Assembly: GCA_022837185.1 (NCBI GenBank)
Contig: JALHJD010000086.1
Coordinates: forward strand, 1 to 10,055
Direction: 5' to 3'
Length of the DNA: 10,055 nucleotides
Origin: Desulfobacteraceae bacterium
Lineage (GTDB): Bacteria; Desulfobacterota; Desulfobulbia; Desulfobulbales; Desulfobulbaceae
A program made the translations under genes and the position numbers. Below are positions 1-9,022 of this stretch, piece by piece (position 1 is the stretch's first letter; every line of letters begins with the position of its first letter). Under the pieces are notes generated by a model that was not told the origin of the DNA, did not search any database, and saw only the letters and a list, made by a program, of their open reading frames with translations.

Positions 1-1316
1 GGTCCGTTCTCCCGGCGGTCCCGCACCAGTACGCTCCCGGGCAATGATTTGGCGTAGGCCTTTAATTCCGCCGCTATTTCACCTACTTTTATGTGGTTCA
101 TCTCCTTTTTCCCATCGGCAATGACTGCGGCAATGGACATGGACATGATGGGAAAGGTCACCTGCAGGCCCTGGCGGTTATGCGCGGCGATATAGCCTCG
201 GGCCCTGTCTGTTTCGTCATAGAAAGCGGCTATGCTTTCGTCAAAACGGCTGATGATGGTCCGGCAGATCGCTTCATATCTGCGGACATCGGTGATGACG
301 GCGAAATCATCCCCGCCGATGTGGCCGATGAAGTCTTCCTCCCCGCCATGTTCCGCCACGGCGTCTCTGATGATGGCGGCGGTGGCCCGGATGACGTCAT
401 TGCCCCTGGCATACCCGTAGCGGTCGTTGAATGATTTGAAATTGTCCAGATCCACCAGGCAGAAGGCCAGGCTCGCTTTTTCCGCCAGGCGCATGCTCAG
501 GGTATTTTCAATCGCCAGCCCGCCCGGCATTCTGGTCAGCGGGTTTGAATCCAGGGAAAGCTGCTCGAGCCGGGACAGGCTTGACGCCATTAAACGCAGT
601 GCTCCGGCGAGTTCCCCCAGTTCGTCCCTGGTGTCGATCTGTGGACAGTGATCGTACTCTCCGGCCGATATGATCTCGGTTGCCTGCTTCAGCCGCCTGA
701 TGGTGCCGGCAAGGCTGCGGGTGATAAGGGAGGCGGCGCCCAGTCCCATTATGATGCCCAGCAGGGAGAGCAGGGCGGTAATTTGAAAAGATCTGATGCC
801 GATCCTGTTGGCCGTTTCCATTTTCTCCAGTTGCCCCTTCTCGCCCGCCTGGACCATCAGGTCCAGCAGCGCCGTCATCCGGTCAAACAGGGACCCGGCC
901 AGTTCATCGAATTCTCCGCTGTCCGGGGAAATGGCGGCAGCGTCGGAGGCACCTGTGTAGAGCTCGCTGAAGCGGGCGTGGAGCGTTCTCAACTCCTGGA
1001 GGGGAAGATTTTCCGACAGAGGGAGCGCCGTCACCTTGTCGGCCAGTTGATTGAATTCCCGCTCCCGCTGCCGGAACAGATCGAGCATTTCCATGCTGTT
1101 GAGAATCAGGTAGCGGCGGCCGTACGATTCCTGGGCCAGGATTGCCTCCTCCATTTTATCGGCGGCCTGGATGAGATAGGCATCTTCTTCCAGGATGCTT
1201 CTGTTGATCCGTTTCAGTTCATCGAGGCTGCGGGCGGACAACACCGCGATGGCAAAGATGACGAGAAAGATGGGCAGATAGGGCAGGATGATTTTTTTCT
1301 CAAGGCCGAATCGCAT
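1..1316 (-). CDS. Membrane-anchored HAMP-GGDEF domain protein (partial, C-terminus off the left edge)
   Basis: Likely a sensor diguanylate cyclase or a related nucleotide cyclase at the inner membrane. 438 codons are visible and no stop is reached. From the N-terminus: a membrane helix (about residues 9-28), a largely helical extracytoplasmic region (29-177), a second helix (178-198), a HAMP linker (about 199-251, with DELGELAGAL), and a GGDEF domain from about 255. The metal-binding loop is VDLDNFKSFND (288-298). The signature is GGDDF (334-338) rather than GGDEF. The Arg of the RxxD inhibitory site is Gly (325), so product inhibition is probably absent. The residue matching the guanine-contacting Asp of canonical cyclases is Asn306 (GYARGNDVI). 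The start at 1316 has AAGG nine bases upstream, and a sigma-54-type promoter lies about 63 nt before it. Domain calls are firm. Catalytic activity is uncertain. Confidence 0.9.
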   Translation of the reverse strand, partial: MRFGLEKKIILPYLPIFLVIFAIAVLSARSLDELKRINRSILEEDAYLIQAADKMEEAILAQESYGRRYLILNSMEMLDLFRQREREFNQLADKVTALPLSENLPLQELRTLHARFSELYTGASDAAAISPDSGEFDELAGSLFDRMTALLDLMVQAGEKGQLEKMETANRIGIRSFQITALLSLLGIIMGLGAASLITRSLAGTIRRLKQATEIISAGEYDHCPQIDTRDELGELAGALRLMASSLSRLEQLSLDSNPLTRMPGGLAIENTLSMRLAEKASLAFCLVDLDNFKSFNDRYGYARGNDVIRATAAIIRDAVAEHGGEEDFIGHIGGDDFAVITDVRRYEAICRTIISRFDESIAAFYDETDRARGYIAAHNRQGLQVTFPIMSMSIAAVIADGKKEMNHIKVGEIAAELKAYAKSLPGSVLVRDRRENG

Positions 1317-1389
1317 GGGTGCGCACCTTGCGTACAGGGGTTCACGGTCCGGCAGGTCGCGCGTCTGCTGCACCGGTTACGCATTTTCA

Positions 1390-1405
1390 AGCAATATTCC
1401 TGCCA
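1390..1405 (-). promoter_or_regulatory. Sigma-54 (-24/-12) promoter for the HAMP-GGDEF gene
   Basis: On the minus strand the sequence reads TGGCAGGAATATTGCT. The sigma-54 consensus is TGGCACG-N4-TTGCW; only the C at the sixth position differs (G here). The GG and GC pairs are exactly 10 nt apart. The predicted transcription start is near 1379, giving a leader of about 63 nt before the ATG at 1316. The enhancer-binding activator is not in the window. Confidence 0.68.
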
Positions 1406-3183
<1,778 letters not shown>

Positions 3184-3213
3184 GTTCAGACTGTTTTCAA
3201 CATTTGGGGATTT

Positions 3214-3246
3214 CCGTCTTCCCGCCGGCACACGGCGGGATGACGG
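3214..3246. other. Perfectly spaced 14-bp inverted repeat downstream of gdhA
   Basis: CCGTCTTCCCGCCG (3214-3227), a 5-nt loop, and CGGCGGGATGACGG (3233-3246) form a 14-bp stem with one mismatch, beginning 31 nt after the gdhA stop. No T-run follows on the plus strand, so it is not a classic intrinsic terminator. The shape resembles dispersed REP-type palindromes of proteobacteria (GTC-AT-CCCGC core), but only one copy is in this window. It could also protect the 3' end of gdhA mRNA. Confidence 0.5.
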
Positions 3247-3385
3247 TTCCCGCTCCCGCCACCCTGATCCTTTCGTTTTTTCGAAAACTGCCCGATGAAG
3301 ACCTGCTCCGGTCCAGAAAGAACAAACGCATTACCCCGCCCCCAACCAACCGTTCATTCCGCCGATCTGTTCGGGAAAAGCAAAC

Positions 3386-5986
3386 ATGGCCAAAATAAAG
3401 TCAAAACCGGTGTTCAGCTCCGGCATCGAGTCCCTGGATGAAGTCCTGCAGGGCATCCTGGCAGGCGACAATGTCGTCTGGCAGGTGGATGCCGTCGAGG
3501 ATCAGCTCCCCTTTGTCGAGGCATTTTGCCGATGCGCCCATATTGACGGCAAAAGGCTGATATATTTCCGGTTCGGGGAGCATCAGCCCCTGGTCCCGGA
3601 TATGTATGAACCCGAAGTGTACACCCTGACTCCCCGTTCGGGGTTCGAGCAGTTCATCACCACTATTCTCGATGTCGTCAAGACGGCCGGCCGGGGTGCA
3701 TGCTACGTATTCGATTCGCTGTCCGGACTGGCCGAGGACTGGACCAGCGACCGCATGCTGGGGAATTTTTTCAAGCTGGCCTGTCCCTATCTCTATGCGG
3801 CACATACGGTGGCCTATTTTGTTGTCCTGCGCAACACTCACACCCCCCTGTCGGTCAAGGCGATCCACAGCACCGCCCAGGTTGTCCTGGACCTGTACTG
3901 CAGCGACAAGGGCACGTATATTCTGCCTTTGAAAGTCAGCATGCGGCACACCCCCACCATGTACATGCTCCATGCCCTGCGGGGAAACGATCTGGAGCCG
4001 GTAAAAAGCAGCATCATCGTCTCGGAAATTCTGGCTTCCACGCCCCAGCCCTGGCTTGACAGCACGGTGCCCCGCCATGACCCGTGGGCGAAGAACCTGA
4101 GCGAGGCCAGGGCCCTGTGCGAAGATGCCGTCGGGCGGACGCCGGTCCGAAAGATTGCGGCCATGCGGCGGAAATTGATCAGGATGATGATCACCCGCAA
4201 TGAGCAGTTGGCCGCACTGTGCGAGCAGTACTTCACCCTGGATGATCTCCTGGCCATCGGCAAGCGCATCATCGGCACCGGCCTGGTGGGGGGGAAATCG
4301 ACGGGCATGCTCCTGTCCCGGGCCATTCTCCAGAACACCAAACAGAAGTGGCGGCAGCTGCTGGAAGTGCATGATTCGTATTTCATCGGCTCCGATGTCT
4401 TCTATTCCTTTGTCATCAACAACAAGTGCTGGTGGGAGCGGCATCAGATGAAGTCCTCCGCCAATCCGCTCAAGGCGGCCGAGGAGATCAGAGCCAGGCT
4501 GCTGCAGGGCAAGTTTCAGCGGGACATATTGAATAATTTCAGGGAAATTCTCAATTATTTCGGGCAGTCGCCGATTATCGTCCGCTCCAGCAGCCTCCTG
4601 GAGGATGCCTACGGCAACGCCTTTTCCGGCAAGTACGAGAGTGTGTTCTGTGCTAACCAGGGCACGCCCGAGGAACGTCTGGACGAATTCAAGAACGCTG
4701 TGCGCACCGTTTACGCCAGTTCCATGAGAAAGGAGGTCCTGACCTACCGGGCGCACCGGGGGCTGTGGACCCGTTACGAGGAAATGGCCCTGCTGGTGCA
4801 GCGGGTTTCCGGCTCGGTCTACGGCCGCTACTATCTGCCCCAGTTGGCCGGGGTCGGCTATTCTTTCAATCCCTTTGCCTGGGACAAGGGCATTGATCCG
4901 GCCTCGGGGGTTCTTCGCCTGGTATTCGGCCTGGGCACCCGGGCGGTGGACAGGCATGACGATGACTACACCCGTATCGTCGCCCTCAACGCACCGCACA
5001 AGCGTCCCGAGATCAACCCCGATGAAGTTCACCGTTTCAGCCAGCATATCGTCGATACCATTGATCTGCAGGGCAACAAACTGGTAAGCCTCCGCTTTGA
5101 GGACCTGGCGCGGGCTGCCGCCGGGATGCCCATCGAACTGTTTGCCGAGCGCGATCTGGCCATGGAGCGGCGCGCCGAAAAAGCGGGAATGGAGGATGTT
5201 TTCTCCTTCATGCTGACCTTCAAGAATATTTTCGCCAAGACCAGGCTGGTTGACGACATGCGGGAAATGCTCGGCATCCTTGGGGGCGCCTACAAATACC
5301 CGGTGGATATCGAATTCACCGTCAATTTCCTCGACAAGGACCGCTACCGGATCAACCTTCTCCAGTGCCGGCCGTTCCAGGTCAAAATGGACGCGGCGGT
5401 CACCGGTCCGCCCGAGGACATCAAAGAAGAGGATGTCCTCCTCAGGACGGCCGGGCCCATTCTGGGTGAGGCGGTTGCCCGGAAAATCGACCGGATTCTG
5501 TACATCGATCCCGCCAAATACAGTGCCCTGCCCACCGCCGACCGCTATTCCCTCGCCCGGTTGATCGGCGACATAACCAACGAGGCGCCCCGGGGAACCC
5601 ATACCATGCTCATCGGCCCGGGCCGCTGGGGAAGCCGGATGCCGGAAATGGGAGTCCCCGTTTCCTTCAACGACATCAGGAATGTGTCGGTTCTCTGTGA
5701 ACTGGCCGTCATGCATGAGAAATTATCGCCCGATATTTCCGTGGGCACCCATTTCTTTAATGATCTTGTCGAAATGGAGATCGTCTACCTGGGCGTGTAT
5801 CCAAACCGCAAGGGCTACATTCTGCGCGACGACCTCATCCTGGGTAAGCCCAATGCCATCCCGGCCCGCTTCCGCCGGATAAAGGCGGCCGAGGCCCTCC
5901 ATGTCGTCGACCTCGGCAAGGCGCGGGTGTTCATTCATACAAACCCGATGGAGCAGCAGGGAATTGTTTTCCGGTCCAGCGGATAA
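3386..5986 (+). CDS. Degenerate RecA/KaiC-like domain fused to PPDK-type (PEP/pyruvate-binding) ATP-grasp domain
   Basis: 866 residues, cytoplasmic, no signal peptide. Residues 10-215 resemble a KaiC/RecA-like ATPase: SGIESLDEVLQGILAGD at the start and a Walker B-like YVFDSLSGL (107-115). The P-loop position (about 28-40) has no GK[ST]. Residues 295-670 match the nucleotide-binding ATP-grasp domain of pyruvate phosphate dikinase and PEP synthase: GGKSTGMLLS (302-311), IIVRSSSLLEDAYGNAFSGKYES (397-419, read as two motifs), SFNPFAWD, and the terminal DIEF (641-644) with LLQCRPF (658-664). The phosphohistidine swivelling domain and the TIM barrel are absent, so it cannot be a complete dikinase or PEP synthase. 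Residues 685-866 form a conserved tail containing LIGPGRWGS (742-750), seen in other PPDK_N-like proteins. The start has GGGA nine bases upstream. It lies 202 nt after gdhA on the same strand, and cotranscription is possible. Substrate unknown. Confidence 0.85.
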   Translation: MAKIKSKPVFSSGIESLDEVLQGILAGDNVVWQVDAVEDQLPFVEAFCRCAHIDGKRLIYFRFGEHQPLVPDMYEPEVYTLTPRSGFEQFITTILDVVKTAGRGACYVFDSLSGLAEDWTSDRMLGNFFKLACPYLYAAHTVAYFVVLRNTHTPLSVKAIHSTAQVVLDLYCSDKGTYILPLKVSMRHTPTMYMLHALRGNDLEPVKSSIIVSEILASTPQPWLDSTVPRHDPWAKNLSEARALCEDAVGRTPVRKIAAMRRKLIRMMITRNEQLAALCEQYFTLDDLLAIGKRIIGTGLVGGKSTGMLLSRAILQNTKQKWRQLLEVHDSYFIGSDVFYSFVINNKCWWERHQMKSSANPLKAAEEIRARLLQGKFQRDILNNFREILNYFGQSPIIVRSSSLLEDAYGNAFSGKYESVFCANQGTPEERLDEFKNAVRTVYASSMRKEVLTYRAHRGLWTRYEEMALLVQRVSGSVYGRYYLPQLAGVGYSFNPFAWDKGIDPASGVLRLVFGLGTRAVDRHDDDYTRIVALNAPHKRPEINPDEVHRFSQHIVDTIDLQGNKLVSLRFEDLARAAAGMPIELFAERDLAMERRAEKAGMEDVFSFMLTFKNIFAKTRLVDDMREMLGILGGAYKYPVDIEFTVNFLDKDRYRINLLQCRPFQVKMDAAVTGPPEDIKEEDVLLRTAGPILGEAVARKIDRILYIDPAKYSALPTADRYSLARLIGDITNEAPRGTHTMLIGPGRWGSRMPEMGVPVSFNDIRNVSVLCELAVMHEKLSPDISVGTHFFNDLVEMEIVYLGVYPNRKGYILRDDLILGKPNAIPARFRRIKAAEALHVVDLGKARVFIHTNPMEQQGIVFRSSG

Positions 5987-5999
5987 GCCCGCGCCGGAA

Positions 6000-6023
6000 T
6001 TTCCCCGGCCCTTGCCGGGAAAA
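6000..6023 (+). terminator. Hairpin after the ATP-grasp gene, possible terminator
   Basis: TTTCCCCGGC (6000-6009), loop CCTT, GCCGGGAAAA (6014-6023). Six inner G-C pairs are followed by one mismatch and three A-T pairs. It starts 14 nt after the stop codon at 5984-5986, a typical terminator position, but no T-run follows. It may stall transcription or protect the 3' end. The next gene has its own promoter, which supports a transcript end here. Confidence 0.35.
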
Positions 6024-6064
6024 GCGGCATCAGTCGGCATCTTTCAGCGGCTTGGTGCTGCCGA

Positions 6065-6080
6065 TGGCACGCATTATGCT
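6065..6080 (+). promoter_or_regulatory. Sigma-54 (-24/-12) promoter for the baeRF-like gene
   Basis: TGGCACGCATTATGCT matches TGGCACG-N4-TTGCW at every conserved position except one (A for the first T of TTGC). The GG and GC pairs are 10 nt apart. The predicted start is near 6091, about 46 nt before the ATG at 6137. A weak sigma-70 reading (TTGGTG at 6052, TATGCT at 6075, 17-nt spacer) overlaps it but matches its consensus far less well. Confidence 0.72.
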
Positions 6081-6136
6081 TATGCCTGGGAAACGGGCAA
6101 GCATCAGGCAGCAATATAAAAAGGAGATAAATCCGC

Positions 6137-7291
6137 ATGAACATTCTCGGACAAAAGGAAATCCAGGCACTGATTGAGAAGGAAGCCGACCACTGCATAT
6201 CCATCTACCTGCCGGTCCATCGTTTTGGCGACCCGCAGGACACCATACGTTTCAAGAATCTCCTGGTCCGGGCGCAGAGACAGCTCGAGGAAAAAGGTCT
6301 GCGCTCCGTTGAAGCGGCGAAACTGCTGGAGCCCGAACACGCCCTTCTGGAGGACCTGCAATACTGGAAGAAACTGGGTTCCGAGGGCATGGCCGTGTTC
6401 ATCTGTGCAGACCTGCGGGCGAGATATCTCCTGCCGGCACGGTTCAGCGAGTCGGTGACGGTTTCCCGGCGCTTCATGGTCAAACCGCTTGTGCCGCTGA
6501 TCACCGGTGACGGACGATTCTTCATCCTGGCGCTGAACAAGAGCGATACCCGCCTTTTTATCGGCAGCCGGTACAGCATCACCGAGATCGGTCTGCCCGA
6601 GGGTGCCCCGGCAAGCATCGAGGAAGCCCTCAAGTTTGATGAAGGGGAGAAGCAGTTGCAGTATCACACCGGCGCTCCGGCCTCCGGCGGCAGACGACAG
6701 GCCATGTTCCATGGCCAGGGAGCCGGCGGCGATGACGAACGGGAAAAGATCACCCGCTTTTTTCAGCAGCTTGAGCGGCATCTTTCCCCTGTTTTTTTTG
6801 AGCACAAGATCCCCGTGATCCCGGTGGGCGTCGAATATCTGCCGCCGTTATACAGGGAGATCGATTCTTCGGGAACGCTGATTCCCGGGAGCCTCAACGT
6901 CAGTTCCGGCGCCCTGGAGCCGGACGAGCTCCATCGCCGGACCTGGGAGATGGTTGCGCCCCTTTTTGCCGATGAAGAAAGGGCGGCCCGGGAAAAATTT
7001 CACGCCCTGCACGGCACCGGCCTGGCCGTCACGGACCTGGCGGAAATTGTCGCGGCGGCCAGGGACGGCCGGGTCGAGACGCTGTTTACCCTGGAAGACG
7101 TGCAGATATGGGGGGTGTTCGATGCCGACAGGAATATGATCATTCCGGCCGCCGATGATTTTCCCGGGGCGGTTGACCTGCTCGATCTCTCGGTGGCCTT
7201 GACACTGAGCGGCAAAGGCAGCGTCTATGTCAAGAAGCTGGGAGACATGCCGGTGGCGGGGGATATTGCGGCGGTTCTGCGCTATTCCTGA
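6137..7291 (+). CDS. baeRF-type protein (bacterial archaeo-eukaryotic release factor family)
   Basis: 384 residues, soluble. The layout fits the bacterial eRF1/Vms1-like (baeRF) superfamily, probably the family-3 type: CISIYLPVHR (20-29) with RFKNLL (38-43) at the N-terminus, LLEP and SEGMAVFI (82-89), FMVKPLVPL (113-121), FFILALNKSDTRLFIG (128-143), and a central FHGQGAGGDDEREK (191-204) loop before helix RFFQQLERHL. Related eRF1/Vms1 proteins cleave peptidyl-tRNA, and bacterial members are proposed to act in ribosome rescue or translation stress. The exact role here is unproven, and no clear GGQ tripeptide is present (HGQG is the nearest). AAGGAG lies 10 nt before the start. Transcription is likely sigma-54 dependent and independent of the upstream ATP-grasp gene. 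The 3' end is convergent with the UbiA-like gene. Confidence 0.83.
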   Translation: MNILGQKEIQALIEKEADHCISIYLPVHRFGDPQDTIRFKNLLVRAQRQLEEKGLRSVEAAKLLEPEHALLEDLQYWKKLGSEGMAVFICADLRARYLLPARFSESVTVSRRFMVKPLVPLITGDGRFFILALNKSDTRLFIGSRYSITEIGLPEGAPASIEEALKFDEGEKQLQYHTGAPASGGRRQAMFHGQGAGGDDEREKITRFFQQLERHLSPVFFEHKIPVIPVGVEYLPPLYREIDSSGTLIPGSLNVSSGALEPDELHRRTWEMVAPLFADEERAAREKFHALHGTGLAVTDLAEIVAAARDGRVETLFTLEDVQIWGVFDADRNMIIPAADDFPGAVDLLDLSVALTLSGKGSVYVKKLGDMPVAGDIAAVLRYS

Positions 7292-7308
7292 TTGACCTGT
7301 TCCGGGGC

Positions 7309-7330
7309 AAAAAGGGTGGGGAAACCGCCC
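7309..7330 (-). terminator. Possible intrinsic terminator of the UbiE/UbiA-like operon
   Basis: Read on the minus strand: GGGCGG, loop TTTCC, CCACCC, then five T (7313-7309). One C-A mismatch interrupts the six-base-pair stem. It lies about 110 nt beyond the stop of the leftward UbiA-like gene, inside the convergent gap. The T-run supports the minus strand rather than the plus. Weak stem, so low confidence. Confidence 0.35.
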
Positions 7331-7438
7331 TGGTTTGCCGTAAACCGCCCGGCGGCGGAACCGGCATCCGGAGGCCGTGCCCGGGATGAACAATCCTTTC
7401 CGGCCGGACGGAGTCCTGTGGGAGTGGACCCTCTTTCT

Positions 7439-8164
7439 TCACTCCATTTTCCCGACCAGCAGGCCGATCGCCAGGAGGGTGACCGCCCAGGCAAGAAGGC
7501 GGAGCGGTTTTTCCCAGGTGTTCAGCAGCTCGTCTTTCTCCCACCGTTTCACTTTTTCCTCCGTATTGAACAGGGCGCAGCAGTTCCGGGTTTTCCGGCG
7601 CACGAACCGGGCCTGGGTGCTCAGAGACCGCTGGGCCAGGCTGAACAGGGCGGCGGCGGCCGCACCGGCAAGCGCGGACCCCGATATCGTCCCGGACTGC
7701 GTCCAGTAGCCGGCTATGACCGGAAATGCCCCCCAGGACAGGGCAAAACCCAGGTCGCTGTGGAACAGGCCGCGCCACCATTCGAGATTGTAGGCGAGGA
7801 CCAGAAAAGTGCCCGCCCCGAGGAGCGACAAGATCATCGGAGATGTATATTGAATCAGGATAACGGTCAGGATGGCCGGCAATATCAGGCCGCCGGCGGC
7901 CAGGAGTTGTAATTCCCGGTCGCTGAACCCGGTTTGCAGGGGTCGGCCGTTGTATTCGTCAAGGGCGTGGGCCGCAATCCCGGTCCCGCTGAAAAAGGCC
8001 AGTAGCATAATGGCCAGCACCTGCCAGTCGACGGTCGGCGCCAGAGCGGCTCCGATGGCGACATACGACATATTCCATGCCGTATAGGGCGGGTGGAGCA
8101 AGGTCCAGAGGTCCGCCAGACGGGTTCCCCGCCGGGCATAAAAAGCCGCGCCTTCCCCGTTCAT
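7439..8164 (-). CDS. UbiA-like polytopic membrane protein (putative prenyltransferase family)
   Basis: 241 residues with about seven hydrophobic segments (roughly 31-47, 49-65, 87-105, 108-125, 137-154, 160-177, 218-238), so an integral inner-membrane protein. The opening LHPPYTAWNMSYVAIGAAL and the loop AHALDEYNGRPLQTG (65-79) resemble the first half of UbiA-family aromatic prenyltransferases, in which an Asp-rich loop followed by RPL binds Mg-diphosphate. Only Asp69 and Glu70 remain here, and the second motif region (YNLEWWRGLFHSDLG, 125-139) has a single Asp. Enzyme function is therefore doubtful. The start at 8164 is set by GGGAGG five bases upstream and overlaps the stop of the methyltransferase gene as ATGA, so translation is probably coupled. 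A longer in-frame start at 8245 would overlap that gene and is rejected. Family call is tentative. Confidence 0.7.
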   Translation of the reverse strand: MNGEGAAFYARRGTRLADLWTLLHPPYTAWNMSYVAIGAALAPTVDWQVLAIMLLAFFSGTGIAAHALDEYNGRPLQTGFSDRELQLLAAGGLILPAILTVILIQYTSPMILSLLGAGTFLVLAYNLEWWRGLFHSDLGFALSWGAFPVIAGYWTQSGTISGSALAGAAAAALFSLAQRSLSTQARFVRRKTRNCCALFNTEEKVKRWEKDELLNTWEKPLRLLAWAVTLLAIGLLVGKME

Positions 8165-8844
8165 TTTTTCCTCCCGGTCATGAAGATTCCTCCCCCAAGG
8201 GACATGTTGGTCCTTTCGACGCGATCCAGTCCCGCTTCCTCCCACAGTTCAATCAGTCCGTCCCCCGGAAAGCGCCGCCAGAATGCATCAATGTTCGGGC
8301 CGAGAAAGGTCCCGACCTGTTCCCAGCCATGGCCGATGTATTTCCCCGCCAGGGGGAGGCAGTTCCGGGTGTAGAACCGCCACAGCGCGCCCCACAGCCC
8401 GCGGGGCCTGCCGAATTCGACCATGCCGATGCTCCCGCCCGGCCGGACAACGCGGGCGAGTTCACGCATGCACGAAAGGGGATCCTCCACATAGCGGAGG
8501 AGATAGGTAAAGGTGAGGGCGTCGAAGCTCTCCCCGGCGAAGGGAAGCTCCTCGGCCCGCCCGAGAGCCGCCACAGCGCCGCCGTCTGCGGCCCGGCGCA
8601 GCATCTCCCGGCTCTGGTCCAGGGAAATGACCTGATGACCCTCCTGCTGCAGGAGTCGGGTTACTTCGCCGGTGCCGGCGGCCACGTCAAGGATTCTGGA
8701 ATTCGGGGGCAGCCGGAGCCCGCGGATCATGCTCCGCCGCCATCGCGGATCCTGCCAGAAGCTGAGGAGCCGCGACCAGACACCGTAATCCGCGGCAATG
8801 GGCGCAAAAAGTTGTCTCGCTGTTCTGTTTATCTCGGGAAGCAT
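8161..8844 (-). CDS. UbiE/COQ5-like class I SAM-dependent methyltransferase
   Basis: 227 residues, cytoplasmic or membrane-associated. SAM-binding motif I is ILDVAAGTGE (51-60), followed by VISLDQSREMLRRA (motif II acidic residue Asp76), AEELPFAGESFDALTFTYLLRYVED and RVVRPGGSIGMVEFGRP (131-147), the order and wording of quinone C-methyltransferases (UbiE/MenG). The C-terminal half (WRFYTRNCLPLAGKYI) also fits. Expected role: methyl transfer to a prenylated aromatic or quinol, inferred from family. Two ATGs (8850 and 8844) are possible. GGGAG at 8858-8854 is 3 nt from the first and 9 nt from the second, so 8844 is chosen. The gene is first in a two-gene operon, overlapping the UbiA-like gene by 4 nt. 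The leader is about 97 nt from a sigma-54-type promoter. Confidence 0.85.
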   Translation of the reverse strand: MLPEINRTARQLFAPIAADYGVWSRLLSFWQDPRWRRSMIRGLRLPPNSRILDVAAGTGEVTRLLQQEGHQVISLDQSREMLRRAADGGAVAALGRAEELPFAGESFDALTFTYLLRYVEDPLSCMRELARVVRPGGSIGMVEFGRPRGLWGALWRFYTRNCLPLAGKYIGHGWEQVGTFLGPNIDAFWRRFPGDGLIELWEEAGLDRVERTNMSLGGGIFMTGRKK

Positions 8845-8951
8845 CCACATTTTCTCCCGGGGATCCGGCCGCAGCCTCTCCCCGTAAACCGGCGGCCCGG
8901 ACAATCGCCCGGCCCTTTCATTGCACCTGAACGGGTGGTTGACTCCAGGGA

Positions 8952-8967
8952 TGCAAATTTTGCACCA
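8952..8967 (-). promoter_or_regulatory. Sigma-54-type promoter for the UbiE/UbiA-like operon
   Basis: Minus strand TGGTGCAAAATTTGCA. The TGG and TTGCA blocks are intact and GG to GC spacing is 10 nt. Positions 4-5 and 7 differ from TGGCACG. The same bases form a 13-nt palindrome, TGCAAATTTTGCA (8952-8964), which could be coincidental or an operator. Predicted start is near 8941. Weaker than the other three elements. Confidence 0.5.
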
Positions 8968-8969
8968 GC

Positions 8970-8981
8970 CCTGCTTGCAGG
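8970..8981. promoter_or_regulatory. Palindrome between the divergent promoters, candidate operator
   Basis: CCTGCTTGCAGG is a perfect 5-bp inverted repeat with a 2-nt centre. It sits immediately upstream of the leftward -24 box and about 70-80 nt upstream of the rightward predicted start, a place where one regulator could act on both promoters. No cognate regulator is in the window and a 12-bp palindrome can arise by chance. Confidence 0.3.
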
Positions 8982-9022
8982 CCAGCACAAAAGAGAAACC
9001 GGAAGGGGAGGGGTACCGGGGG

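Noticed and set aside
1317..1332. Plus-strand GGGTGCGCACCTTGCG as a sigma-54 promoter
   Set aside because: The spacing fits but the initial T and the CA are missing, it overlaps the GGDEF gene's ribosome binding site, and the nearest plus-strand gene is over 500 nt away.
3401..5716. 771-codon open frame on the minus strand opposite the ATP-grasp gene
   Set aside because: Its translation has no family features, while the plus strand shows clear PPDK_N motifs throughout. High third-position GC keeps the antisense frame open.
7421..7445. Hairpin GGAGTG...CACTCC as a terminator for the baeRF-like gene
   Set aside because: Only six pairs with a 13-nt loop, overlapping the stop codon of the opposite gene and lacking a proper T-run.
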